Source of the DNA: Streptomyces sp. CA-210063 | Lineage (GTDB): Bacteria > Actinomycetota > Actinomycetes > Streptomycetales > Streptomycetaceae | Direction of reading: 5' to 3' | Assembly: GCF_024612015.1 (NCBI RefSeq) | Contig: NZ_CP102512.1 | Location: 10,354,001-10,418,000 of the forward strand | Length of the DNA stretch: 64,000 nucleotides | In this document: piece after piece, positions 9,680 to 18,125 of the stretch | Layout: each line of letters begins with the position of its first letter | Position numbering within the stretch: position 1 is the first letter of the stretch | Position numbers and translations under genes: made by a program | The notes under the pieces: model-generated | What the model saw: only the letters and a program-made list of their open reading frames with translations | The model's database searches: none | What the model was told of the DNA's origin: nothing

Positions 9680-10285
9680 TCAGACGACCGCGTCGACGGC
9701 ACGTTCGGCGATCATGTGGGCCGTCTCGTTCACGGAGTGCGGAACGATCCGGCCGCCGGGCATGCGCCGCACCCGGCTGACGGACGTGTAGTCGGGGTGG
9801 AACCAGAACATCGTGGGCAGGCCGAGCACCGTCGCCAGATAGGTGTTGGTGATGCCGCCGTGGCAGACGGCCGCGACCCGCCCGCCGGGATGGGCGTCGA
9901 GGATGGTGTCCATGGCCCGCACGGCACGCGCGCGAAAGGCGTCCCAGTCCAGGTCGGGCACGAAGTCCTCGTAGCGTCCCTCGGCGAGCGCCGCCGCCCG
10001 GGGATCGTCCGCGCCGATCTGCTCCGGTGGCGTGTAGGGCTGAGACACGTCGGTGTCCCACTCGCGCAGATCGTCGAGGACGGTGGCCGTCATGCCGGTG
10101 AGCCGTTCCAGGGGCGCCACGGTCTCGCGGGCACGCTGGAACGGGCTTACGTACAGGGCGTCGAGGCCCTCGTGCACGAGCCAGGCGGCGAGACGCTCGG
10201 CCTGAGCCGTGCCCTCCGGCGACAGCCCCGGGTCGAACACGCCCGCCAGGGGAAGACCGTGCCGGATGAGGAGGAGTTCGGTCAT
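9680..10285 (-). CDS. Histidine phosphatase superfamily protein (phosphoglycerate-mutase-like)
   Basis: A 201-residue branch-1 histidine phosphatase. The phospho-acceptor motif RHG is at residues 8-10 and the second catalytic histidine is in AVCHGGITN. ALYVSPFQRARET carries the usual arginine pocket. Substrate is unknown. Members of this family sit in many catabolic clusters as hydrolases of phosphorylated small molecules; here two PEP-dependent dikinase-like proteins in the same supercluster could supply a phosphorylated intermediate, but that link is speculative. It sits 30 bp upstream of the thiolase gene. Confidence 0.85.
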   Translation of the reverse strand: MTELLLIRHGLPLAGVFDPGLSPEGTAQAERLAAWLVHEGLDALYVSPFQRARETVAPLERLTGMTATVLDDLREWDTDVSQPYTPPEQIGADDPRAAALAEGRYEDFVPDLDWDAFRARAVRAMDTILDAHPGGRVAAVCHGGITNTYLATVLGLPTMFWFHPDYTSVSRVRRMPGGRIVPHSVNETAHMIAERAVDAVV

Positions 10286-10302
10286 GGATGATCCTTCGTG
10301 CG

Positions 10303-10357
10303 CGGGAAGGCAGGGGCGGGAAGGCGGGAAGGCGGGAGAGGGGGGAGGGCGGGGCGG
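10303..10357 (+). repeat. G-run tract between ligase and phosphatase genes
   Basis: On the plus strand this gap is almost pure purine with about nine runs of three or more G (units such as GGCGGGAA repeated). The minus-strand mRNA would therefore be C-rich here. It could form a G-quadruplex on the coding-opposite DNA strand or simply be low-complexity spacer. Confidence 0.5.
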
Positions 10358-10358
10358 C

Positions 10359-11897
10359 TCAGCCGGCGATGGTCCGCTCCGAGCCCCAGTAGGGGCGGCG
10401 CATCGCGCGCTTGTCGAGCTTGCCCATCGCGTTGCGCAGGAGCTCGGGAACGAACTCGTACGTCTTCGGGCACTTGTGGGTGGCGAGGCGCTCGCGGCAG
10501 AACCGGTCCAGGTCATCGGCCGGCGGCTCGTCCCCCGAGGCCACGACCAGCGCCCGCAGGGACTCGCCGAAGTCCGGGTCGGGCACGCCGATGACCGCGA
10601 CCTCGGCGACCGCCGGGTGCTGCCGCAGTACGGCCTCGCTCTCGGCCGGGTAGAGGTTGACCCCGCCGGAGACCACGACGTCCGCGGCCCGGTCGGTGAT
10701 GAAGATGTAGCCGTCTCCGTCGACGTAGCCGATGTCGCCGAGCGTGAAGACGCCGGGGGAGAGATAGGCGGACTTGGTCTTGTCCGGGTCCGCGTGGTAG
10801 CGGACGCCCTGGTCGTCGGGTGCCCGGAAGGCCAGCAGTCCGTGGTCGCCGGGCGGCAGTCGCCGGCCGTCGTTATCGGTGACCAGGACCTCGAACGGGG
10901 GCCGGACACGCCCGACCGAGCCCGGATGGGCCAGCCACTCGTCGCTGCTGATGCGGGCCACGGTGCCCGCTTCGCTGGCGCCGTACGACTCGGTCAGCAC
11001 CGGACCGAACCAGTCGATCATGGCCCGCTTCACGTCCGGCGGACACGCGGAGCCGGTGTGGGAGATCTGCCGCAGGCTGGAGACGTCGTACCGGGCGCGG
11101 ACCTCCTCGGGGAGGGCGAGCAGCCGTTGGAAGTGGGTGGGCACCATCACCGTCGAGGAGACCTGCCACGTCTCCACTCGGCTGAGGAACGTCTCCCCGT
11201 CGTACCGGCCGAGGACGACCACCGGCTGACCGGCCGCCAGGTGCCGCAGCGAGGTCAGCGGCGCGTTGTGCTGGAGAGGACCGCACACCAGATGCGGCCC
11301 CGGCGGGAATCCGGGCCGGGCGGACATCGCCGCGAGGTAGGCGGAGCTGTCGGCGACCGGGCCGCTCACCCAGCGCACCTCGGTGCCGCGCGCCCGTCCG
11401 GTCGTTCCCGAGGTGTAGACGAGCGGAGGCCGGGCGGGCCGGTCCGTCGGGAGCGTGCGGCCGGCGGGCGCGGCCGTCAGCCACAGGTCCCAGTCGAAGG
11501 CGTGTCCGGCCGCCGGGGTTCCGTGCGTCACCAGCGGAAGGCCCAGTTCCCGGGCCGCGTCGAGGGCGGCACCCGCGCCGGCGGGTCCGGCGATGATCCC
11601 GGTCACGCCCGCGTCGATGATCTGGTCGATGAGCTCGCCCGACGTGAGGTTCCGGGACGTGGCCACGGTGCCCACTCCGGCACGCAGGCCGGCCAGATGG
11701 GCCACGAGCGTCGGGATCGCGTTGTCCCCGAGGACGGCGACCCGGTCGTCGGGGCCGGGCGCGAACTCCAGCAGCCGTACCGCCGCCCGCGCCACCTGGG
11801 CGGCGAGGCCGGACCAGGACAGCACGCCCAGGTCGTCCGCCAGGGCGGGCTCATCGGGTGTCTCCTGGGCGCGACGGTCGAGTGGCAGCAGCGACAT
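10359..11897 (-). CDS. AMP-dependent acyl-CoA synthetase/ligase
   Basis: A 512-residue ANL-superfamily enzyme that activates a carboxylic acid with ATP to an acyl-adenylate and then a CoA thioester. Motifs: P-loop YTSGTTGRARG, the adenylate pocket TESYGASEAGT, the hinge LGDIGYVDGDGYIFITDR and the C-terminal catalytic lysine region GKLDKR. The ATG at 11897 is followed by MSLLPLDRR. The gene heads the run ligase-phosphatase-thiolase-reductase and faces the acyl-CoA dehydrogenase operon across a 195-bp promoter region containing two copies of the 23-bp dyad. It probably makes the entry CoA ester of the pathway; the acid itself is unknown. Confidence 0.9.
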   Translation of the reverse strand: MSLLPLDRRAQETPDEPALADDLGVLSWSGLAAQVARAAVRLLEFAPGPDDRVAVLGDNAIPTLVAHLAGLRAGVGTVATSRNLTSGELIDQIIDAGVTGIIAGPAGAGAALDAARELGLPLVTHGTPAAGHAFDWDLWLTAAPAGRTLPTDRPARPPLVYTSGTTGRARGTEVRWVSGPVADSSAYLAAMSARPGFPPGPHLVCGPLQHNAPLTSLRHLAAGQPVVVLGRYDGETFLSRVETWQVSSTVMVPTHFQRLLALPEEVRARYDVSSLRQISHTGSACPPDVKRAMIDWFGPVLTESYGASEAGTVARISSDEWLAHPGSVGRVRPPFEVLVTDNDGRRLPPGDHGLLAFRAPDDQGVRYHADPDKTKSAYLSPGVFTLGDIGYVDGDGYIFITDRAADVVVSGGVNLYPAESEAVLRQHPAVAEVAVIGVPDPDFGESLRALVVASGDEPPADDLDRFCRERLATHKCPKTYEFVPELLRNAMGKLDKRAMRRPYWGSERTIAG

Positions 11898-11952
11898 GGC
11901 TCCTCCGGCGGCTCCGCGGTCCTCTCCCGATTCGAGGGGAGAGGGGATGCGG

Positions 11953-11975
11953 AGACTGTAGCGTTTATCAAGAAA
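11953..11975. promoter_or_regulatory. Weak 23-bp dyad (AGACTG-N11-AAGAAA) before the AMP ligase operon
   Basis: It matches 8 of 12 consensus positions of the cluster dyad TTACTG-N11-CAGTAA and starts 55 bp before the ligase start codon. On its own it would be unconvincing; its position matches the other members of the set. Confidence 0.3.
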
Positions 11976-12052
11976 GTACGGAACACTCGGATCCCAAGTG
12001 AAGGCATACCCGCAAGCTCGAAGGTTCGGGGAGGCGCACTTGCCCATCACTG

Positions 12053-12075
12053 TTACTGAATCTTCCATCTGGTAA
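12053..12075. promoter_or_regulatory. 23-bp dyad TTACTG-N11-TGGTAA before the acyl-CoA dehydrogenase operon
   Basis: It matches 10 of 12 consensus positions and ends 17 bp before the ATG at 12093, immediately before the strong ribosome site GAGGAGGAG. This position suits a repressor acting at or just after the transcription start. Confidence 0.6.
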
Positions 12076-12092
12076 GTGCTTGAGGAGGAGCC

Positions 12093-13331
12093 ATGTCCCA
12101 GCCCGATCCGGAAGCATGGCGCACGCAGGTCCGGCAGTGGCTGGCCACCGTGCTCGAACCGGCGCGGGCGCCGGAGTCCGTCGGAGAGGCAGCCGACCTC
12201 GCCGTGTTCCACAACCTCCCCGAGGACGAGGAACGCCTGCTGCTCGACCGCTGCCGCGCCTACCAGCGGGCCCGCTTCGACGCCGGCTACCAGGCACTGA
12301 CCCTCCCCGCGGACAAGGGCGGCGCGGGCCTGACCGCTGCCCATGTGGCGGCCTTCGCCGAGGAGGAGTCCGCCTTCGAGGTGCCGCCGTCCACCGAGCT
12401 CATCAGCGTCACCGTGCGCCTGGTCGCGATGGCCGTCTCCCTGTTCGGGACGCCCGAGCAACTCCACGACCACGCACGCCCGTTCCTGCGCACCGATCTG
12501 CTGGCCTGCCAGCTCTTCAGCGAGCCCGGTGCCGGATCCGACCTCGCGGCCCTGCGCACCCGCGCCCGCCGCGAGGGCGAGGACTGGGTGATCGACGGTC
12601 AGAAGGTGTGGACCTCGGGCGCCCAGTTCGCCGACTACGGTCTGCTGCTCGCCCGCACCGACCCGGACGTCGTCAAACAGGCCGGCATCACCGCCTTCCT
12701 GGTCCCGATGGACGCCACCGGAGTGGAGGTGCGCCCCATCCGTCAGATGAGCGGCGGCGCCTCCTTCAACGAGGTCTTCCTCAGCGGCGTACGCGTCCCT
12801 GACCGGCTCCGGATCGGGCGCCCGGGCCAGGGCTGGGAGGTCGCCACCACCACCCTCGCCTTCGAGCGGACGGCCTCCGGCAGCGGCAACCGCCGCAAGG
12901 GCGGCACCTTCTCGGACGTGCTCGCCCTCGCCCGCTCCCTCGACCGCACCTCGGACCCGCTGGTCCGTCAGCGCCTCGCCGACCTGTACGTACGGGCCGC
13001 CCTGCGCGCGGCCACCGTGGACCGCGTCGCCAGGACGAGCGCCGCCGGCGGCCGGCCGGGTCCCGAGGCGTCGTTGACCAAGCTCATGGCCTCCGACCTG
13101 CTCACCCGCACGGGACAGGTCGCCGCCGAGCTGATGGGGGCGCGGATCAGCGCCGACACCGGGGAACCGGGCACGTTCGCCTGGACCCAGCATCTGCTCG
13201 GCGCCCCCGGCTACCGGCTGGCCGGAGGCACCGATCAGATCCAGCGCAACCTGATCGGCGAGCGCGTGCTCAAACTGCTGCCGGAGCCGCGGGCGGACCG
13301 GGCGCCGTTCTCGCAGCTCTCCGGCGACTGA
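12093..13331 (+). CDS. Acyl-CoA dehydrogenase
   Basis: A 412-residue FAD-dependent acyl-CoA dehydrogenase introducing the alpha-beta double bond. Visible family motifs are LFSEPGAGSDLAAL (FAD/substrate-binding loop), WVIDGQKVWTSGAQFADYG, and the C-terminal GGTDQIQRNLIGERVL. It belongs to the branch found in sterol- and terpenoid-type degradation clusters, but the substrate cannot be assigned by eye. GAGGAGGAG precedes the ATG. First gene of a three-gene operon with an SDR and a ThuA-domain protein. Confidence 0.9.
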   Translation: MSQPDPEAWRTQVRQWLATVLEPARAPESVGEAADLAVFHNLPEDEERLLLDRCRAYQRARFDAGYQALTLPADKGGAGLTAAHVAAFAEEESAFEVPPSTELISVTVRLVAMAVSLFGTPEQLHDHARPFLRTDLLACQLFSEPGAGSDLAALRTRARREGEDWVIDGQKVWTSGAQFADYGLLLARTDPDVVKQAGITAFLVPMDATGVEVRPIRQMSGGASFNEVFLSGVRVPDRLRIGRPGQGWEVATTTLAFERTASGSGNRRKGGTFSDVLALARSLDRTSDPLVRQRLADLYVRAALRAATVDRVARTSAAGGRPGPEASLTKLMASDLLTRTGQVAAELMGARISADTGEPGTFAWTQHLLGAPGYRLAGGTDQIQRNLIGERVLKLLPEPRADRAPFSQLSGD

Positions 13332-13387
13332 AGGACACAACCCCGCGGCAGCGGGACCGTTTCGGCAATCACAAAGGAGTGACATCG

Positions 13388-14152
13388 ATGGATCTGGGAC
13401 TGACAGGCGCGAAGGCGCTGGTGACCGGGGCGAGCCGGGGAATCGGCCGGGCGATCGCCGCGACCCTGGCGGCCGAGGGCTGCGCGCTGGCGCTGTGCGC
13501 CCGGGGCGAGGAGGGGCTCGCCAAGGCCGCCGCCGAACTGCGCGGTGAGGGGGCCACCGTGTTCGCGGAGCCGGTCGACGTCACCGACCCGGCCGCCCTC
13601 GCGGGCTTCGTGGAGCGGGCGGCCGCTGAACTCGGCGGCCTGGACCTGCTGGTGTCCAACGTGTCGGCGGGCAATGTGAAGGGCTCCGAGTCGTGGGAGG
13701 CCAGCCTGCGCGGTGACCTGATCCCGTTCGCGGGACTCGTCGAGGCGGCCCTGCCGCATCTGGAGGCCTCCGACCGGGCCGCCGTCGTGGCCATCGGCAC
13801 CACCAACGCCTCCGACACCGCGCGCCCGGCCGGAGCGAACTCCTACTCCGCGCTCAAGGCGGCCGTCGTCCAGCACGCCTCGGCCCTCGCGCACTCCCTC
13901 GCGCCGAAGGGCATCCGCGTCAACACCGTCTCACCCGGCCCGATCGACTTCCCCGGCGGCGCCTGGGAGACCATCCGCACCAGCCGCCCGGAGGTGTACG
14001 AGGAGGTCCTCGCCAAGCTGCCGATCGGCCGCTACGGCACCGCGGAGGACGTGGCCGCGGCGGTGGCGTTCCTGCTCGGGCGGACCGGCTCCTTCTGTGT
14101 CGGGGTCAACCTCGTGGTGGACGGCGGGCTGCTCACCCGCGTCCAGTACTGA
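13388..14152 (+). CDS. SDR family oxidoreductase (FabG-like)
   Basis: A 254-residue classical short-chain dehydrogenase. TGASRGIG cofactor motif at 13-20, catalytic YxxxK in SYSALKA, and C-terminal VDGG. The ATG at 13388 is preceded by AAAGGAG at a normal distance; an in-frame GTG nine bases earlier lies on the ribosome site. Likely a 3-hydroxyacyl-CoA or alcohol dehydrogenase acting after the neighbouring acyl-CoA dehydrogenase; the actual substrate is not readable. The next gene starts 3 bp after the stop. Confidence 0.88.
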   Translation: MDLGLTGAKALVTGASRGIGRAIAATLAAEGCALALCARGEEGLAKAAAELRGEGATVFAEPVDVTDPAALAGFVERAAAELGGLDLLVSNVSAGNVKGSESWEASLRGDLIPFAGLVEAALPHLEASDRAAVVAIGTTNASDTARPAGANSYSALKAAVVQHASALAHSLAPKGIRVNTVSPGPIDFPGGAWETIRTSRPEVYEEVLAKLPIGRYGTAEDVAAAVAFLLGRTGSFCVGVNLVVDGGLLTRVQY

Positions 14153-14155
14153 GCC

Positions 14156-14953
14156 GTGGCGGGCCCGGCCGGCCGCCTGGACGCCGTACTGGTCTGCGGC
14201 GGCCGGTGGCACGACGTCGACCACGCGCGGCTGCGGCTGCTGGAGCTGCTCGGTGAGCATCCCCGGCTGCGCACCACGGTGTACCAGGACTACGACTGCG
14301 TGGCCGCCCTCGACAAGGCCGACCTGCTGGTCACCTACACCTGCGACGTCCGGCCCCGCCCGGCGCAGCGGGCCGCGCTGGCCCGGTTCGTCGAGCGGGG
14401 CGGGCGCTGGCTCGCCCTGCACGGCACCAACGCGGTGATCGAGCCGTCCACGGACGGCGGGCCGCGGGTCTTCACGACTCCGCGGCTCCTCGGGGAACTG
14501 GCTCAGGTGCTCGGCAGCCAGTTCCTGGCCCACCCGCCGATCGAGCCGTACGAGGTACGGGTGACCCGGCCCGAGCATCCACTGGTCGCCGGGATCGGGC
14601 CGTTCACGGTCACCGACGAGCTGTACGTGTGCGAGCTGCACGGGGAGCTGGAGGTGCTGCTGCACGCCGAGTACACGGGGCCGTGCCGCGGTTTCGCCGA
14701 GGGCGACACGGCGGCCCTCGACGACGCGCCCCGACCGGTGCTGTATCTCAAGCGGCACGGCCTCGGCGAGGTCTGCTACTTCACCCTCGGCCACTGCCGG
14801 GGCCGGTACGACATCCAGGACCTCGGCGTGGACGACACCGGGCGCGTGGACGGGGGGCCGTGGGAGACACCGGAGTTCCTGACGGTGCTCCGGCGCTGCG
14901 TGCGGCGTGCGGTGGGCGGGCGAGATCCGGCAGAGGAGCGGGCCGGCGCCTGA
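14156..14953 (+). CDS. ThuA-domain protein
   Basis: A 265-residue protein with a class-I-glutamine-amidotransferase-like ThuA fold: VLVCGGRWHDVDH at the N-terminus, LALHGTNAVI in the middle, FTVTDELYVCEL and GEVCYFTLGHCRGRYD later. ThuA proteins are known from trehalose utilisation, and relatives occur widely in catabolic operons without defined chemistry. It starts with GTG 3 bp after the SDR stop, so it is translationally coupled. Its presence in a CoA-ester catabolic operon is unexplained. Confidence 0.75.
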   Translation: MAGPAGRLDAVLVCGGRWHDVDHARLRLLELLGEHPRLRTTVYQDYDCVAALDKADLLVTYTCDVRPRPAQRAALARFVERGGRWLALHGTNAVIEPSTDGGPRVFTTPRLLGELAQVLGSQFLAHPPIEPYEVRVTRPEHPLVAGIGPFTVTDELYVCELHGELEVLLHAEYTGPCRGFAEGDTAALDDAPRPVLYLKRHGLGEVCYFTLGHCRGRYDIQDLGVDDTGRVDGGPWETPEFLTVLRRCVRRAVGGRDPAEERAGA

Positions 14954-14976
14954 GCGAGGCTCGGGCGCCGGCCCGC
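14938..14976. terminator. Bidirectional hairpin between convergent genes
   Basis: Perfect 13-bp arms GCGGGCCGGCGCC / GGCGCCGGCCCGC flank a 13-nt centre that itself can pair (GAGC/GCTC). It overlaps the end of the ThuA gene and precedes the end of the convergent alcohol dehydrogenase gene. Confidence 0.75.
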
Positions 14977-14988
14977 ACGGTTCGCGGC

Positions 14989-16032
14989 TCAGGCGTGCGG
15001 CAGCACCACCGCGCGGCCGCTGATCTCCCCGGCGTGCAGACGCTCGTACGCCTCGGGTGCCTGTTCCAGCGTGAAGGTCTCGACGTGGGAGGACACGAGA
15101 CCCTGCCGTGCGAGTTCCAGGACCTCCATGAGCTCCGTCCGGCTGCCCCAGTACGGGAAGGAGGCCGACACCTCGAACGGCAGCCCGCCCCCGAAGCCGA
15201 CGGCCAGCGTGCCCCCGCCGAGGCCGACGACGGTGACATCGCCCTCCACCGCCACCGACGCGGCGGCCACGGCCAAAGTCGCCTCGGCCCCGACGAAGTC
15301 CAGGACGACCTCCGCGCCCGTACCGCCGGTGAGTTCCCGGATCCGCGCGGCCGCCTCGCCGTCGGAGAGCAGCGCCTCGTGCGCGCCCACCTTGGCCGCG
15401 AGCTCCAGCTTCTCCTTGCTCACGTCGAGGGCGACCACCCGGGCCGGGGTCAGCGCACGCAACAGCTGCACGGCGAGATGCCCCAGACCGCCGACGCCGA
15501 TCACCACCGCCGTGCTGCCGGGCAGCAGCTTCGGCAGCGACCTGCTGATCGCGTGATACGGGGTCAGCCCGGCGTCGGTGAGGGGCGCGGCCTGCACGGG
15601 GTCGACTCCGTGCAGCGGAACCAGGTGGCGAGGAGAGTCCACCAGCATGTACTCCGCCAGGGCGCCGGGCCGGCCGAGCCCCGGCGGCAGGATGCCGAGC
15701 CCGGCGGCGTGCGGACAGCAGTTCTCCTTGCCCTCGGCGCACTTGTGGCAGCGCCCGCAGCCCCACGGGCCGTACACCGCCACCGCCGCGCCCTCCGCCA
15801 GGGCGGCGACACCGGCGCCCACCGCCGCCACCGTGCCGACACCCTCGTGACCGAGGGTCATCGGCAGTACGTAGGGGAACTGCTCCTCGGGCCAGCCCAT
15901 CACCGCCAGATCGGAGTGGCAGAGCCCCGCCGCCGTCACCTTCAACAGAACCTGACCCGGGCCGGGCTCGGGCACCGGCACCTCCACGACCTCGGGGGCG
16001 TGCCCCACTCGCCGGTACTGAACAGCCTTCAT
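14989..16032 (-). CDS. Zinc-dependent NAD(P) alcohol dehydrogenase (AdhP-like MDR)
   Basis: A 347-residue medium-chain dehydrogenase. Catalytic zinc motif GHEGVG with CHSD (GLCHSDLAVMG), structural zinc cysteines in CGRCHKCAEGKENCC, and Rossmann motif GVGGLGHLAVQLL. The family oxidises primary or secondary alcohols to carbonyls. It is transcribed towards the ThuA gene and away from the Rieske operon, with 369 bp between its start and that operon, and carries an AGGAGG-type site before the ATG at 16032. Confidence 0.9.
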   Translation of the reverse strand: MKAVQYRRVGHAPEVVEVPVPEPGPGQVLLKVTAAGLCHSDLAVMGWPEEQFPYVLPMTLGHEGVGTVAAVGAGVAALAEGAAVAVYGPWGCGRCHKCAEGKENCCPHAAGLGILPPGLGRPGALAEYMLVDSPRHLVPLHGVDPVQAAPLTDAGLTPYHAISRSLPKLLPGSTAVVIGVGGLGHLAVQLLRALTPARVVALDVSKEKLELAAKVGAHEALLSDGEAAARIRELTGGTGAEVVLDFVGAEATLAVAAASVAVEGDVTVVGLGGGTLAVGFGGGLPFEVSASFPYWGSRTELMEVLELARQGLVSSHVETFTLEQAPEAYERLHAGEISGRAVVLPHA

Positions 16033-16105
16033 TCTCAGACCTCCTTGCTGGTAGTGATATCCGGCCGAGGCCCCGGCCGGCGGCACGGAAGGGCGGGCAG
16101 GGCGA

Positions 16106-16240
16106 TCAGCCACCCGTGAGGACCAACGCCACGATGAGGACCGCGTCGGCGAACAGACGTGCCCAGGCGTTGGAGCGGCCCGTCCAGAGACGGAGAAACT
16201 TTTGAGGAACTACAGCCTCAAGTGGGTCGGAGTGTGACAT
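16106..16240 (-). CDS. Doubtful small ORF in the 369-bp gap upstream of the alcohol dehydrogenase
   Basis: A 44-codon frame (MSHSDPLEAV to VLTGG) ends in a hydrophobic stretch that could be a membrane helix. Third-position GC is high only in its second half and there is no ribosome site before the ATG. It may be a remnant or chance. I see no other gene in 16033-16401; the right end of the gap holds a 23-bp dyad and the promoter of the Rieske operon. Confidence 0.2.
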   Translation of the reverse strand: MSHSDPLEAVVPQKFLRLWTGRSNAWARLFADAVLIVALVLTGG

Positions 16241-16344
16241 GCCGCAGCGGGCTTGGGGAGAGGTTCTCCGTAGGAAACTCCAGGGTCGCGGTTGAACTCC
16301 ATGGTGGGAACGGAAGCCGCGAGGGTCGTTCACCGGCGTGAGTG

Positions 16345-16367
16345 TTGCTCCGTGCCGCAACTGGTAA
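16345..16367. promoter_or_regulatory. 23-bp dyad TTGCTC-N11-TGGTAA before the Rieske operon
   Basis: It matches 8 of 12 consensus positions. The right half-site is identical to that of the dyad at 12053, and the central bases also pair. It ends 34 bp before the ATG at 16402. Confidence 0.45.
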
Positions 16368-16401
16368 CTACACTCACTCTAAAGTTTCTGCCGGAGGAGA
16401 G

Positions 16402-17808
16402 ATGATGGACGAAACGTCGGAGCCGGCCACTGCGCGGTGCCCCGGGCCCAGCGTCCAGGACTACCTCGACCAGGACAGCCGCCCCGTTCCCCCCGCCCTG
16501 AGGTACGAGCGCAACGACTACCTCGGCAGCGAGGACATCGACACCGCCCGCTTCACCTCCCGCGAGTGGGCCGAACGCGAGATGCGGCAGGTCTGGCGGC
16601 GCGTCTGGCAGTTCGCCTGCCTGGAGAGCGAGATCCCCGAAGTCGGCGACCACGAGATCTACGAGATCGGCGACGACTCCCTCATCGTCGTGCGCACGGC
16701 CCCCGACGAGATCCGCGCCTACGTCAACGTCTGCCTCCACCGCGGCCGCAAACTGCGCACCGGCGGCGGCAACGTCAGCGAGTTCCGCTGCTCGTTCCAC
16801 GGCTTCGCCTGGAACCTCGACGGCACCATGCGGACCCCGCCCTGCGCCTGGGACTTCCCGCACGTCACCCCCGAGAAGTTCGCCCTCCCCGAGGCCCAGG
16901 TGGCCACTTGGCGCGGCTTCGTCTTCATCAACATGGACCCGTACGCCGAGTCCTTCGACAGCTACCGCGGCACCTTCGACGACTACTACATCTGGCCGCT
17001 GGAGAAGCGTTACAAGTCGCTGCACATCGGCAAGGTGCTGCCCTGCAACTGGAAGATCGCGCAGGACGCGTTCATCGAGTCCTTCCATGTGATCGCCACA
17101 CACCCGCAGATGTTGCCGTGGCTCGCCGACGCCAACTCGCAGTACGACGTCATGGCGGACCAGCCGAACTGGAACCGGATGATCAACATCCAGGGCGCGC
17201 CCAGCCCCCACGTGGCGGACTCCGTCACGGAGGAGGACGTCCTGGAGACCTTCTACGACTCGCGGTCGTTCTACGCCGCCGCCCAGGGCCGTGATCTGGT
17301 GATGCAGGAGGGTGACGAACTGCCGGCGATCCCTCCCGGCGGCACCGCCCGCCAGGTCCTCGCCGCGCGGATGCGCGAGCAACTGGCGGCCACCTCGCAG
17401 CAGGACTTCTCGGAGACCCCCGACACCGAACTGCTGGACGCCATCAACTACTTGCTGTTCCCGAATTTCAACCCCTGGGGCGGCGCCAAGTCGAACATCA
17501 TCTACCGGTTCCGGCCCCACGGCCTCGACCCCGACTCCTGCACCGCCGAGATCATCTTCATGTCGTCCCCGAAGCACGGCGAGACACCGCCCCCGGCGAA
17601 GATCCGCTGGGTGCCCGAGGACATGCTCTTCGCCGACATCCCCGAACTCGGCGTGCTCGGACCCGTCTTCGACCAGGACTGCGAGAACCTGCCCTACGTC
17701 CAGCAGGGCCTGAAGGCGATGCGCAAGCCGGGCATCACCCTGGCCAACTACCAGGAGAGCCGCATCCGGCACTTCAACCGGACGCTCGACCACTGGATGG
17801 ACAAGTGA
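16402..17808 (+). CDS. Rieske non-heme iron ring-hydroxylating oxygenase, alpha subunit
   Basis: A 468-residue oxygenase. The Rieske 2Fe-2S ligands are C111-x-H113 and C130-x2-H133. The mononuclear-iron motif is in DAFIESFHVIATHP, with the bridging acid and two His. The family inserts one or two oxygen atoms into aromatic or alicyclic substrates or demethylates them. GGAGGAGAG precedes the ATG. A 2Fe-2S ferredoxin, a small unknown protein and a reductase-like MDR enzyme follow in one operon, but no beta subunit does, pointing to a homomeric alpha3-type oxygenase. Confidence 0.92.
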   Translation: MMDETSEPATARCPGPSVQDYLDQDSRPVPPALRYERNDYLGSEDIDTARFTSREWAEREMRQVWRRVWQFACLESEIPEVGDHEIYEIGDDSLIVVRTAPDEIRAYVNVCLHRGRKLRTGGGNVSEFRCSFHGFAWNLDGTMRTPPCAWDFPHVTPEKFALPEAQVATWRGFVFINMDPYAESFDSYRGTFDDYYIWPLEKRYKSLHIGKVLPCNWKIAQDAFIESFHVIATHPQMLPWLADANSQYDVMADQPNWNRMINIQGAPSPHVADSVTEEDVLETFYDSRSFYAAAQGRDLVMQEGDELPAIPPGGTARQVLAARMREQLAATSQQDFSETPDTELLDAINYLLFPNFNPWGGAKSNIIYRFRPHGLDPDSCTAEIIFMSSPKHGETPPPAKIRWVPEDMLFADIPELGVLGPVFDQDCENLPYVQQGLKAMRKPGITLANYQESRIRHFNRTLDHWMDK

Positions 17809-18119
17809 CCCACCGGGTGGCGGTCATGCCCTCCGGCGTCGAGCTCGAAGTCCTCGACGGCGAGGACCTGTTCACCGCCGCCGAGCGGCTCGGCTACCGC
17901 TGGCCCACCGTCTGCGGCGGCAAGGGCACCTGCCGTACCTGCTTCGTCCAGGTCGAGGACGGCGCCGAGAACTGTTCCCCGGTGGGCCCGCTGGAGCGCG
18001 AGGGCATCGAGTCCCTGCGCAGGCCGGTGGACGGCCTGACCCGGCTCGCCTGCCGGCTCCGGGTCGAGGGCCCGGTGACCGTGACCAAGCGCGGCGTGCG
18101 CCGCCGAGTGCAGGAGTGA
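17805..18119 (+). CDS. 2Fe-2S ferredoxin
   Basis: A 104-residue ferredoxin with cysteine pattern CGGKGTCRTC plus a distal Cys in RLACRL. It would carry electrons to the Rieske oxygenase encoded just upstream. The GTG start overlaps the oxygenase stop (GTGA). An internal ATG eight codons later (MPSGVELEVL) is an alternative start. Confidence 0.88.
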   Translation: MTHRVAVMPSGVELEVLDGEDLFTAAERLGYRWPTVCGGKGTCRTCFVQVEDGAENCSPVGPLEREGIESLRRPVDGLTRLACRLRVEGPVTVTKRGVRRRVQE

Positions 18120-18125
18120 GGCCCC

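Noticed and set aside
11603..13385. Long minus-strand frame running from the AMP ligase across the divergent promoter and antisense to the acyl-CoA dehydrogenase
   Set aside because: Only the part to 11897 matches the ligase family; the extension is an antisense shadow of the dehydrogenase and would abolish the promoter region.
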